Assembly (NCBI GenBank): GCA_027475525.1
Contig: JAMWFC010000117.1
Coordinates: 4,946,183-5,010,182 of the forward strand
Length of the DNA stretch: 64,000 bases
DNA from: Macrolepiota albuminosa
Taxonomy: Eukaryota; Basidiomycota; Agaricomycetes; Agaricales; Agaricaceae
Reading direction: 5' to 3'
How positions within the stretch are numbered: the first letter of the stretch is position 1; each line of letters opens with the position of its first letter. The notes under the pieces were generated by a model that saw only the letters and a program-made list of their open reading frames with translations, had not been told where the DNA came from and ran no database searches. Made by a program: the position numbers and the translations under genes. This document shows positions 42,487 through 52,410 of the stretch, piece by piece.

Positions 42487-44426
42487 TTTCCAACGCTGTA
42501 CAAGGCTAAAGCTTGGGAACGTGAACTCGTGCGAGCCAACCTCACCTCACAATACCCTAGCCTGGCGCAAGATATCAGCAGAGGTTTTGACGCTGGCATC
42601 CCTCCAATACCACACACTTTCACCCCCGATAATAAGCAGTCCATTCACGAATTTGCAGAGCAATTCGACAAAATTGTTCGAGTTGAATTCTCAAAGGGCA
42701 GATATTTGGGACCTTTCTCCCGATCACAGGTCGAGCAGATCCTTGGTCCTTTCCAATCTTCCCCTCTCAGCATCATCCTGAAGCCAAACAAGCCCAGGAA
42801 ATTCAGGCTCATACAAGACCTGTCATACCCTCACTCTTTACACGCCCAGTCTGCAACCTGATCAGTCAATAGCGCCATCGATTCGGCGCTTTTTCCCTGC
42901 ACTTGGGGGACATTTAAGAGCGTATTCCTCCTTATCTCACGACTCCCCCCAGGCTCACAAGCTGCGATCCGTGACGTTAGAGAAGCGTACAGAACCGTTC
43001 CAATCAGACCTGAACAGTGGCCCGGGCTGGTTGTCAGACTTCGGCAGCCAGACTCTTTTGCCATCGACACGATGGACTGTTTCGGGCTGGGTTCTGGGTG
43101 CGGTTGTTACGGTATCATGGGCAATGCCGGAGCTCAGATTTTTAGAGCCCGGGGGATGGGGCCCATCACAAAATGGGTCGATGACCACCTGTTCTTCCGC
43201 ATCAAACTCTCGCACCTGTCAGAGTACAACGCAGCAAGGAGAGAATGGGCAAAGGAAGTGCTCAGTGGCGGGGGCAGACAGCATAAAGGTGGTCGAGTGT
43301 GGTACAGCGGCTGCACTAACTCGGAGGATCAAATGGAGGAGTTCGACAAGGACATGTCATTTCAAATCGTTGACTTGTCTGGAAGCAGCGTTAGGTCAGA
43401 GGAAGATGCGCAATACACATACGCATTTCAGGATATCGACGCTCTCTCTGAGGAATTGGGCATTCCTTGGGAAACTTCGAAAGATATTCCTTTCGGTGAC
43501 CAGGTTCCTTACATTGGTTTTGTCTGGGATCTCAATAGGCATGTCGTCACTATACCTGAAGAAAAGTGTGCTAAATACGCCCAAGCAATCGCGGACTGGG
43601 ACAAATCCAGAGTGCATACTCTGGAGGAAGCACAAAGACTTTTCGGAAAGTTGTTGCACGCTTGCTGCGTTGTTCCCCAAGGTCGAGCATATCTCACTAA
43701 CCTGGAAGCCTTCATGGGCATCTTTCACGACCGTGCTTTCATGCCACGTACCCCTCCCAGAGGAACTGCCAACGACTTGCTCTGGTGGTGGCGAATACTT
43801 TCTTCGCCAATGGAGAGATCAATTTCGGAGCCACCCACTCAGATGCAAGCTCAACGACAGGGATTGGGGTTGTCGTTGGAGATCAATGGAGGGCATGGAG
43901 ACTCAAACCCGGGTGGAGAAAGCCGGGGAGAGACATTGGGTGGGCAGAAGCGGCAGGATTCCTTCTACTGGTCGCCACCATTGCAAAATCCAGGAACAAC
44001 GAAAAGTCCATCGAAGTCTTCGGCGACAACAAAGGCGTCGTCGAAGGGTGGTGGGTTGGCCGCAGCAGGAATAAAAATGTCAACAAGTTGTTCAAACAAG
44101 CACACGAAGTGTGCGAACAATTTGGCATCGCAGTACACACTAGATATGTACAGAGCGAGCTTAATCCAGCCGACGGCCCTTCCAGAGGTCGTTACCCACC
44201 CAAAAGTCTCCTCTTACCTGCCATCCCCATCCCTGATCCCCTCAAGGAGTGGGTCTACAACTTCGATGACCAAAACGTTGAGCCATCCCACGCAATCCAG
44301 AGCTATGGTCGCCCCCCCGCCGAAGACGGTCGAAGCTCATTTAAAGTGTCGCGGGGTTCACGCAAAGAAGTGGATGAGGTTCAAACGGACAAGTGGTTCT
44401 CTCTCGCAGAGTGCTGGCAGAGTTGA
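42480..44426 (+). pseudogene. Reverse transcriptase and RNase H of element F
   Basis: RT starts around 42690 (RYLGPFSRSQVEQILGPF, PRKFRLIQDLSYPHS), passes TGA at 42859-42861, continues with REAYRTVPIRPEQWPGLVV (about 42980) and reaches the active-site KWVDDHLFF (VDD at 43177-43185). RT ends near 43800. RNase H lies in another frame (43785-44426): THSDASSTTGIGVVV, GWAEAAGFLLL, VFGDNKGVVEGW and LNPADGPSRG. The long frame from 43072 runs through this region out of register, so the 850-codon ORF is not one protein. At least three frame or stop defects. Confidence 0.75.
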
Positions 44427-45624
44427 TGTTGCGTTGAGGGTCAATAGTCAGCCAGCCACGCGCAAGCCAATGCCATACCCGGAGGGCCTAGCTCCAGCAC
44501 CCTCGCCATTGCATTTCCATGTAGTGGCTCGCGAAAGACTCCGGCTGTGGGAACCAGCCAGGAGCACCAGAAGCTCAGCAGAGGGCACTGAAAATGGCGT
44601 GATCACTGATGAGGACGTGAGAAAAGTGTTCGCCGTGATGAACACCGCGTGGGCAGAGTCGACGAAAGAGACGTACGGTACAGGCTTGCTGCTATTCCAC
44701 GTGTTCTGCGATTTCAGAAGCATTCCGGAGGAAGCGAGGGCACCAGTCACTCACAGCTTACTCGAAGCTTTTGTGGCCGCTTCAGCCGGAGCGTACTCGA
44801 AATCCGCCATCGAAAACTTCCTCGCTGGCATAAGAGCTTGGCATCTTGTGCATAACGTCCGCTGGGATATCGACGAAATGAGAATGCAAGCTCTGCTAAG
44901 AGCTGCAGAAAGACTATCCCCTCCCTCATCAAAAAGGAAAAAGAGATCACCCTGCACCCCAGAGTTTTTACAGGCCGTGCACTCACAACTAGGGATAGGA
45001 TCTTCAAACGCAGAACCACTACACATAGCAGTATATGCTTGTGCTACCACCTGTTTCTACAGTGCGGCCAGACTGGGAGAATTCACGGTACCCACTCTGA
45101 CCTCTTTCAACCCGTCGATACACGTCAAGCCTAGCGACGTCTCTGCCTCCACTGATCAAGCAGGTCTCCCAACCACCGCATTCTTCTTACCAAGGACCAA
45201 GTCGGCTATTCACGGCGAGTCAGTCTCATGGGCTGCTCAAAACGATGCAACCGACCCAAAGACAGCGTTAGAGTCGCATCTCAGAGTGAACAAGCCTCCG
45301 GCCGACGGGCCTCTGTTCGCTTACAGAAACAAGAAAGGCAAACCTACTCCTCTCACCAAGAAGAAGTTTCTGGAAGTGCTGTCCAGGGCAGCTAGAGCTG
45401 CCAAGCTGGAACCCTTACAGGGCCACGGCATTCGCATCGGTGCTACTCTTGAATATCTCATGCGAGGTGTTCCTTTCAAGGCCATGAAGGCCATTGGTCG
45501 CTGGTCTAGCGACGCTTTCTACGGATATCTCTCCAAGCACGAGCAAATCTTGGCTCCGTACTTACAGGCCGTGCCCTCCCTGCACGAGTCTTTCTTGAGG
45601 CTGACTCTCGCGTTCAGAAGATAA
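44420..45624 (+). CDS. Tyrosine recombinase of element F
   Basis: The enzyme would integrate the circular cDNA. It occupies the C-terminal part of the frame 43072-45624 (residues about 470-850). Core-binding domain: STKETYGTGLLLFHVFCDF and SAIENFLAGIRAWHL. Catalytic residues: Arg 667 (AARLGEF), His 785 and Arg 788 (GHGIRIG), Trp 811 (GRWSSD), and Tyr 817 or 819 (FYGYL). All are present, unlike in element M. The true N-terminus is unclear because the upstream part of the frame is out of register with RNase H; it may be made as a fusion or from a downstream start. Confidence 0.75.
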
Positions 45625-45802
45625 AAAAAAAAAAAAGTTTATAAAATCGACGACATCTGCTTTACTCCTTCATAGTTTTTGGCCTTTCTTGATCAGTCGA
45701 AGCCGAGTACCATCACGAATCAGGGATCCACGCTAGACAGCCAGGGGGATCACACAAAAAGACCTCCTAGCGCGTCGCGTCATGGACTCCTACTTTCGAG
45801 TG

Positions 45803-45995
45803 GGGAATCGCGGCTAACTTCCTCGCCACTCCTAGTATCACTGTTGTACATGTTCTTTAGCGCATCACAAGGGTTTGGAGCCCCCTCAGGGGATCTCACC
45901 CAATCGTCTTCATATGTCATAATAGCTGTACTTCTTATTGTATACACCAGCTTATATAACAGTTTGGCCTTGCATGCAAGCGGTGAAGTCAAAGA
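45803..45995 (+). repeat. Split direct repeat B1 of element F
   Basis: About 193 bp, nearly identical to 46508-46705, and directly followed by A2. Confidence 0.9.
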
Positions 45996-46146
45996 GGGTT
46001 GCCCTGGTCATCACGAGGAACGAGAGGTGGACAGAGCGTGATCTTTGAGTGAAGTGGCGGTGCAGTCACGAGGTAACCTTTTTTCTCTCCGCAACCGCCA
46101 GCCACCGCAGCGTAGCGCAAGTTCAGTCCGTGGTGGAAAAAGTTTT
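45996..46146 (+). repeat. Split direct repeat A2 of element F
   Basis: 151 bp partner of A1. A unique 361-bp spacer (46147-46507) follows before B2; no ORF of note in it. Confidence 0.9.
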
Positions 46147-46507
46147 CCCACCCTTCCCTCTCGTTTAAGAGTTCTTCCCAGTACAGTCAACATCTTTGAG
46201 TTAGGATCCGTGCCTAGCCACTGCTTAGCCAGACCAGCATAGGATTCGATTTTCGGGTTAATTATTTTATCGTGCTCACTCATCAGCGAGATATGATTCT
46301 CCGCCACCCCTCCTCCTCCACAGAGTATGCGACCGCCCTCGGCAGGGGGAATAAAGCCGGATTAGCGTAGGTGTCCACGTGGCATCGCAGAAGCCATACT
46401 AACCCTCGCAGACGCTCCGAAAGAAACGTACCATTAATTTTTCGTCAGCCCGTAAGGCTGCCAAATGATACTAACTCAGACGGTCATTTGTGCCCACCCA
46501 CCCTCCC

Positions 46508-46705
46508 GGGAATCACGGCTAACTTCCTCGCCACTCCTAGTATCACCGTTGTACATGTTCTTTAGCGCACGCATCACGAGGGTTCGGAGCCCCCTCAGGG
46601 GATCTCACCCAATCGTCTTCATATGTCACAATAGCTGTACTTCTTATTGTATACACCAGCTTATATAACAGTTTGGCCTTGCACGCAAGCGGTGAAGTCA
46701 AAGAG
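46508..46705 (+). repeat. Split direct repeat B2 of element F (3' terminus)
   Basis: About 198 bp partner of B1; element sequence stops at CAAAGAG and unique sequence starts at 46706. Confidence 0.9.
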
Positions 46706-47217
46706 TAGTCTATTGTACTTACCAAGCAAAGTTGTGAGAAAAGTGACATAACCCTTTGGTCACATTTGAGCGGAGCTCCTTAAGCTTTGGAGACTTCTTT
46801 TTAGCGCACTTTTTTCCTTGCCAGTATGTCTAGGCTAGAAACTCTTGAAATTCTACTACCAAAATGATGCTGGTAATGAAAACGCTTCCTACTAGGGTTC
46901 CCTGGACACTGCTCGAATGACTTTTAATTCGAACTTGGTTCCGGAATAGCCCGAAAGAGTTGAGTCCTGCACACATGTTGCTTCTATCCCTGCGGCTCGG
47001 GCAATGTTTCAGTTAATCCATAGCTGTATTCTACGAACTGGAGTCATTGATAGGTGTTATACTATGGAAGAGGCAAGCTGCATTTGGAGACCTAATGATT
47101 AGATGGAGCTTCCAATACTGGCTACTCTCATTGTGTCTTGTTTGTTGTAGCCATGGCGGACTCCGTTGCAGTATATAAGCCGGGCGAGTGGCTCTTCTTG
47201 TGATTCAATCGTTCACT
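46706..47217 (+). promoter_or_regulatory. Intergenic region and promoter of the secreted-protein gene
   Basis: No ORF of note. TATATAAG at 47172-47179 lies about 40 nt before the ATG at 47218, a plausible TATA box with a short 5' leader. Confidence 0.5.
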
Positions 47218-47935
47218 ATGCAATTCAAGGCCCTCTTCGTCGTTGCCTCTTTCGCCGCTGCTTCGGTAGCTCAGACTTTTTTGATACAGAATGATCTCAG
47301 CATGAAGATTGCGCCCAAACTCATCAACTTCAATGCCACGATCCATGATTTCCCTATACTAGGTGGTGGCAAGGTCGAAAAAGCTATGGTCTGCACTATC
47401 TTACTCCGGGGACTACACATCACTCTCTCCTGACCCATATCCCCTTCCTTTTCGCAGGCTATTCACTACTCTACCATAGCTCTTATCGAAACCGCTAACA
47501 ATACTATATATACCATGAACGTTGGTTGCTATATCTCAGTACGCTTCCTCAAATTTCTAACTATCAACTCAACAAGAATATGACTTCCAAACTCTCCGAT
47601 ATCGAAGGGATGAAGGTTCTACTTGACCTCAAGACAATGCAGCCCATGGTCACGTCTTCCTTGATGGGTATAGTTGCACGCCTGCCGGCCCTTCAAGCTC
47701 TTCCTTCCGGAAATGTCACTTGTATTATCAAGAAGGATATTGGAGATCTGAAGGACTGTTACGATGCGTTTATAAATGCATTAAATGACCATATCTCGGT
47801 GCGTCCTTGAGCTAGCTTATGTTGCCACAAAGAGTTACTTTGGTATTTTTTGCTCAGCCAAAGGTCCTCAAGAAAGTTGAGCCTGTGGAAGACTATGTTA
47901 ACTCCACGTTTCACCAAGTTATGAGTATCTATTAG
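47218..47935 (+). CDS. Small secreted HsbA-like protein, 4 exons
   Basis: Exons 47218-47388, 47458-47520, 47577-47798 and 47858-47935, all GT-AG and phase 0, give 177 aa. The N-terminus MQFKALFVVASFAAASVAQ is a typical signal peptide with a likely cut after Ala18. The mature part is helical with only two Cys (CIIKKDIGDLKDC, about residue 137-149) and a conserved-looking repeat of hydrophobic and Asp/Lys residues. Length and layout resemble the fungal hydrophobic surface-binding protein A family (HsbA), which binds hydrophobic surfaces and recruits hydrolases; this assignment is from pattern only. A TATA box precedes it. It sits alone between element F and element E and looks intact. Confidence 0.75.
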
Positions 47936-48904
47936 CTAGATTACAAGTGACCATAGCTATGACTTAGCTTAACTATATATCACTGGAGTGACATGCTAAC
48001 GGTGCGGAAATTATGATACAGAGACTCTGACTACTTGGAAAACCACTAGACTTTTCCCCAATATATCCGAATTCAAGTCTTGAACTTGAGATATTTGAAA
48101 CACCATTGTTGGTGTATGACCAAAAGTCCGGGCTAAGATATATATTCTTTTTCTCTAGTATTCAATTCTATTTCATTTATTTTTGTTATGGTTGCGCACC
48201 ACACCTCACAAATGTCTATCTCAACATTTCTTAGCCAGGAAAGAGGACATAACTAATAATAATAATTCCTGCATTGTAATAAGATGATAAGCAAACAAAC
48301 AGTATCACCTGTTCAAGTCCACTCTGTTGAAACTGAAGCACTGGCTTCAATCTGATCTTGCTCACAAGAGCAGAACCTGTTGCTGATAAGCAGGACTCAC
48401 ACCGGGACCTTAAGCATAATCAGTGTAACAAGAATCTGTGAGCAGATTTTGAATATGGACAGGGAGAGCACTTTGCCAATAAAACTCTGCAAAGGGACAG
48501 TTTATCAACACATCAGCAAAAAGTTACTAAAAATATTCGGCCAAATAAGGCCTGAGGGCTGTTAGTTGTAGCAAATATGACTTCAAGTATTAGATAGAAT
48601 TCAATCCTCAAGTCTGGTTTATTTATAGAATACTAAGAGACAACCAAAATAATCAAGACATTCCAGGAAAAAATCTCATTGGCTTTAATACAGAATTCAT
48701 AACCTTTTCTAAGCCCATGTTTCTATCAAGATGTAAAGGTATTTTAAAAGTAGGTGTATTTCATAATAAAAGAAGTAAGCAGACTTAGTGTAAATAATGT
48801 TTTTGAGAAATATATGCAATGAGAAAATGATATTGATGTCATTGTGGCATTTATATAGTAAGGCCTGGTAATATGATAAAAATCTGGTATTTATCTGGGA
48901 TTGG
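47936..48904. other. CpG-poor gene-free stretch
   Basis: AT-rich and nearly without CpG from about 48250. Short ORFs only. It ends at the ATTGG target duplication (48900-48904) of element E. Confidence 0.5.
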
Positions 48905-49116
48905 TGTCAAAGGTTGAGTTTGGTGAGAGGTGCATCACATTGAAATTATGTAATCACAAGTTAGTATCGCCACGTAGGTAACCAAATAAATAAGTCGTGT
49001 TTTGTCGCGTTCTTCTTCGACGGTCAGCGTTTATTCGTCCTCGGTCAGCTCTCCCGCCTCTTGCGGCCATCCTCGCGTTCTCCACGGTCAGCTTTTATTT
49101 CCTTAGCCCTCTGACA
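48905..49116 (+). repeat. 5' LTR of element E
   Basis: 212 bp, TGTCAAAGG...CTCTGACA. It lacks the CCTCAGTC hairpin of the other copia LTRs. Confidence 0.93.
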
Positions 49117-49129
49117 GGTTATGGGCCCC
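49117..49129 (+). promoter_or_regulatory. Primer-binding site of element E
   Basis: GGTTATGGGCCCC directly after the LTR, the same initiator tRNA-Met half-tRNA site as in copia A, B and C. Confidence 0.8.
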
Positions 49130-49187
49130 GACTGCGCACAAATTCAGCACACAGTTTATTTGTTAAAAATTTTCATCACTTCCGATC

Positions 49188-50243
49188 ATGGCACCTTCTC
49201 ATTATGAAATGCTTCGCACATTCAATCCGGACAACAGGTTTGATGGATCAAACTATGATGCTTGGGTCACGGAGCTGGAAATGACGTTTGTTGGGCATGA
49301 CATCTTGGCACACATCAAGGGTGAGGCATCTTGCCCTAGCAATTTTTCTGCTGCTGCTCTTTGGTCAAAAGATGATCAGTCTGCTCGTGCCACCCTTTAC
49401 AAGACCATTTCCTCTACCGACATCATTCATACCCACTTCAAGAACACCAACCCTGCTCAAACTGCTAATGACGTCTGGATCAGTCTCAAAACTGAGTTCC
49501 AGAAGGACAGCCGTGCGAAGCGCTTTGAGCTCAAGAAGCGTCTGTATAATCCTATCCACGATATCGAAAAACCAGTCTCAGTATACATTCAAGACATCAT
49601 CTCTGCTCATGACGCTCTCACTATGCTTGGCCATGCTCCCCCTCTTGTTGATGTCATCGACTCCATTCTTATGAATCTCCATCCCAACTTCTCCATTGTT
49701 CGCACTCTTCTCACCACTCAGGCAGAGGAACCTTTGCTTTCTGCTGTCAAGAAGACGCTCACTGATCAGGAAGACACACATACTGCACTCAATCCCAATG
49801 CAGCTGATGAGGTTAGGGTGATGTATGGTAGAGTGAAGGAGAAGGGGAGGAAAGGAAAAGGCTCAAAGGATGATGATGAGGCACCAAGGTATGAGTGGCT
49901 CAACCCTTGTAACAAGGATGTCTGCCACCGCTGTGGCCTTCCTGGACATTGCTCTTCTCAATGCATTGCAGACATGCCACAGAAGATAAAGGACAAGATT
50001 ATCAATGAGGCTACCAATCACTGCCGTCATCGCAATCACTCTTCATCCACTTCTGACTCTGATGTTGCCGCTGCCACCAATTTTGCTCATGATTCACATG
50101 CCGCCTCCGACACTGACAGTTCTAATTCCGATGATGACAAGCCCATTCAAGCCATGTCTGCCAGGAAGTTTACACATGTCCTCACCCAAGCGACTACAGA
50201 ACGAGAACGTCGCCAGCAGTTGGGTATGAACAAGGAAAAATAG
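49188..50243 (+). CDS. gag: Intact copia-type Gag of element E
   Basis: 351 aa. The N-terminal part has the copia gag signature (RFDGSNYDAWVTELEM, then a UBN2-type helical region to about residue 200), followed by a basic patch (EKGRKGKGSKD, about 224-234) and one CCHC knuckle at 246-259 (CHRCGLPGHCSSQC). The C-terminal tail is Ser/Asp-rich. The frame is uninterrupted, with ATG 71 nt after the LTR, which suggests recent activity or selection. It would form particles that package the element RNA; reverse transcriptase and integrase must come from elsewhere. Confidence 0.9.
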   Translation: MAPSHYEMLRTFNPDNRFDGSNYDAWVTELEMTFVGHDILAHIKGEASCPSNFSAAALWSKDDQSARATLYKTISSTDIIHTHFKNTNPAQTANDVWISLKTEFQKDSRAKRFELKKRLYNPIHDIEKPVSVYIQDIISAHDALTMLGHAPPLVDVIDSILMNLHPNFSIVRTLLTTQAEEPLLSAVKKTLTDQEDTHTALNPNAADEVRVMYGRVKEKGRKGKGSKDDDEAPRYEWLNPCNKDVCHRCGLPGHCSSQCIADMPQKIKDKIINEATNHCRHRNHSSSTSDSDVAAATNFAHDSHAASDTDSSNSDDDKPIQAMSARKFTHVLTQATTERERRQQLGMNKEK

Positions 50244-50373
50244 CAAGACCTCAAGACTCATCTCAATGCCTGATGAACAGTGGGTTGTTTCATTGAGTGG
50301 GGGGAGGGGCTTTAATTCAGTGGGGGACCTTTCTTTCTCTTTGGTTGCTCTGCACCTCGTCTCTGAGTGGGGG

Positions 50374-50585
50374 TGTCAAAGGTTGAGTTCAGTGAGAGGT
50401 GCATCACATTGAAATTATGTAATCACAAGTTAGTATCGCCACGTAGGTAACCAAATAAATAAGTCGTGTTTTGTCGCGTTCTTCTTCGACAGTCAGCGTT
50501 TATTCGTCCTTGGTCAGCTCTCCTGCCTCTTGCAGCCATCCTCGCGTTCTCCACGGTCAGCTTTTATTTCCTTAGCCCTCTGACA
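50374..50585 (+). repeat. 3' LTR of element E
   Basis: 212 bp partner of 48905-49116. Confidence 0.93.
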
Positions 50586-50592
50586 ATTGGTT

Positions 50593-50921
50593 TGTTAAAG
50601 TCTAAACCTATGAGTAAGCACTCAATGAACCTCAGTTGTCATGTACTTGACTCATATCAAACCTATCTAAAACACAAGTAAGTGCTGAATGAACTAGGTA
50701 ACATCTGTAAGTATAATGTTTACTATTTGTATGTATGTTCACTTACCCTCAGTCATCATGTACTTGACTGAGGGTAGTGTCTGTTGGCAGTACATATATA
50801 TATCTATATTGTTTATATCAAGGGTGAGCTTGAGTAGGAAACTAAGATATATTGACTCTTCTCCAGTCATTAATGTTAGGGACACTTATGGTGGTCACTG
50901 GTGCAATACTGGCATCCAACA
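50593..50921 (-). repeat. 3' LTR of copia relic H
   Basis: 329 bp; on the minus strand TGTTGGATGCC...ACTTTAACA, preceded by the purine tract GAGGAGGAG. TATATATA lies about 27 nt before the hairpin at 50745-50775. A truncated hairpin (AGTCAAGTACATGACAACTG, about 50635-50660) plus a second tail copy follow, as in copia A, B and C. It starts 3 bp after the target duplication of element E. Confidence 0.85.
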
Positions 50922-50929
50922 CTCCTCCT

Positions 50930-51490
50930 CACTGTAAGTAGTGCAAAATTGAAACAAGAAAAATATAACAAACTCTTTCTCATGTGGAATCATGGCTAGA
51001 ATAGCCCAAGGATGTTTTGTAGTCATGGGAATTGAGGTAGGGGAAGGGTTTAGTGAACAAGTCAGCAATATTGTCCTTTATATTGATGTACTATATGACA
51101 AGTTCATTTGAAACAATCCATTCACATAAGAAATAATACTTGATATCCACATGTTTGATGTGTGAGTGCAACAATGGGTCTTCCAAGAGATTGATTGCAG
51201 CATTGTTATCACACATAATAGTTGTTGCCTTGTTAGAATTAAGCCCTTAGCCATATGCATTCTTGTGTGGCTTTAAAGGCCCCCATATATTCAGCCTTAC
51301 AAGAGGATGCAGTCACTATGTTCTGTTTCTGCAATGCCCAGGAAATAATACCCAATCCCAGCAACTATGCATATCCTTCTACATTTTGTCTTGTATCAAG
51401 ACAGTTAGCCCAGTCTGAGTCAGTGAAACCAGCAAGTGATATAGACTTTGAACATGTCAGGGATGAACCATTCACAATTCGGTTATACAG
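50930..51490 (-). pseudogene. Copia H RNase H remnant
   Basis: The minus strand encodes copia RNase H with many defects: GFTDSDWANCLDTRQ, SSCKAEYMGAFKATQECIW and a degraded KHVDIKYYF. It is CpG-poor, and the upstream reverse transcriptase is missing; a deletion joins it near 51500 to gag-like sequence. Confidence 0.75.
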
Positions 51491-51499
51491 CTCATGGCA

Positions 51500-52196
51500 C
51501 TCAAGTCTGTGTTCCACACCAAATTAGATAGACTGTTTGCTGACAGAGAAGATCTACAAACAGGTGCTTTAGCCTTTACAGCTGGACCATCACAGCCTTC
51601 TTTGACCTTCAAAGCCTCTGTTGCCTTTACTGCTGTATGTCTACCATGGCATCCTTCTTGCTTCTTGGGTTTAGAGTCTCTATCATCTTCCTTGATATGG
51701 GAACATGCAGATTGGAGGACAGGGCAATCAGTGATCTTATGTTTACCATCACATAGGTGACATTTGAGAACTCAGGTGGCAGCTGCAGCTTCCTCTTTGG
51801 CCATGGACCGTTGTACTTCCTCTGTTTGGAATGCCTCCTCAACTGTGTCATTGGTCAAGTTATTTAGCATCAGCACAGAAGAAATAAATGGCACATAATC
51901 TTCATGCAGCAGAACACAAAGCATTGCCATCAAGCAGAGCTCATTGTCAAGCATTTTGAGGGTGTGAACAGGCTTGAGAACTCCATCTGATCCAAGGATG
52001 CGTGGAGGTTTGAGCAAATCGTCACTGACATGCCCCTTTGGAATCAAACTTTGCACGTGCACCAAACTAAGGAGATGGAAAGACAAAAAAAGCTTTTGTG
52101 ACACTGAAAAACATGATAACAAAAATGTTTCCAAGTCATCTAAAACTTTACAGGTTTATTCCAGCATGGAACAGCATTGGTTAGTTGGTTAGTCAT
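51500..52196 (-). pseudogene. gag: Copia-type gag remnant (relic H or a second element)
   Basis: Minus strand: a gag core (LDNELCLMAMLCVLLHEDYV, about 51950-51890), then after a stop a CCHC knuckle CHLCDGKHKITDC (about 51770-51730). A possible start lies at 52196-52194. Several stops and frame changes. Pol is absent between this and the RNase H remnant, so either one element lost its middle or two relics abut. Confidence 0.65.
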
Positions 52197-52410
52197 GAAA
52201 TTGATAGCGTGCAACCTCGATGCATAACCAACTTGTTATTCCTGGTTAACCTTATCAACAATTGACATGCCATAGTCTAAACAGATCCAGTGTAACTCAG
52301 TGATCCAATGTAACTAAACAGTTCAGGTAAGTAACATAAGATACACACCTCAGTATCCCACACGTTAATGTGGTACAAACTGAGGTGCGGCAGAGAAAAT
52401 AAAAAACATT
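52197..52410 (-). repeat. Putative degraded copia LTR with extended hairpin
   Basis: The stem CACCTCAGT (52346-52354) and ACTGAGGTG (52379-52387), with an inner CCACA/TGTGG stem, resembles the LTR hairpin of other families. GGTTATGC (minus strand, near 52247) resembles the primer site. Its tail does not match the LTR at 50593-50921, so it is probably from another family. Boundaries unknown. Confidence 0.45.

Larger units (their letters stand above)
40491..46705 (+). mobile_element. Ngaro/PAT-like tyrosine-recombinase retrotransposon F
   Basis: Split direct repeats A1 (40491-40653), B1 (45803-45995), A2 (45996-46146) and B2 (46508-46705) enclose gag-like, RT, RNase H and tyrosine recombinase genes in that order. 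B1 abuts A2, and no target duplication is present, as expected for circular-intermediate integration. CpG-rich and with high repeat identity, so much younger than element M, but carrying frame breaks in gag and between RT, RNase H and recombinase. No methyltransferase-like domain was seen, favouring Ngaro over DIRS/PAT. Confidence 0.9.
48905..50585 (+). mobile_element. TR-GAG-type LTR element E (gag only, no pol)
   Basis: 1681 bp with 212-bp LTRs (48905-49116, 50374-50585), target duplication ATTGG (48900-48904, 50586-50590), a primer-binding site and a purine-rich GAGTGGGGG just before the 3' LTR. Between them is only one gag ORF. Such terminal-repeat elements with gag but no pol are known as TR-GAG elements and need pol from an autonomous partner. 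The LTRs differ at about six sites, mostly CpG to TpG/CpA in the 3' copy. Confidence 0.93.

Noticed and set aside
44420..44640. The 850-codon ORF (43072-45624) as a single RT-recombinase protein
   Set aside because: The middle of the ORF is out of register with RNase H motifs in another frame; only its two ends show homology.
51255..51527. Plus-strand 90-codon ORF at 51.3 kb
   Set aside because: Antisense of the copia H RNase H remnant; the minus strand has FTDSDW and KAEYM motifs.
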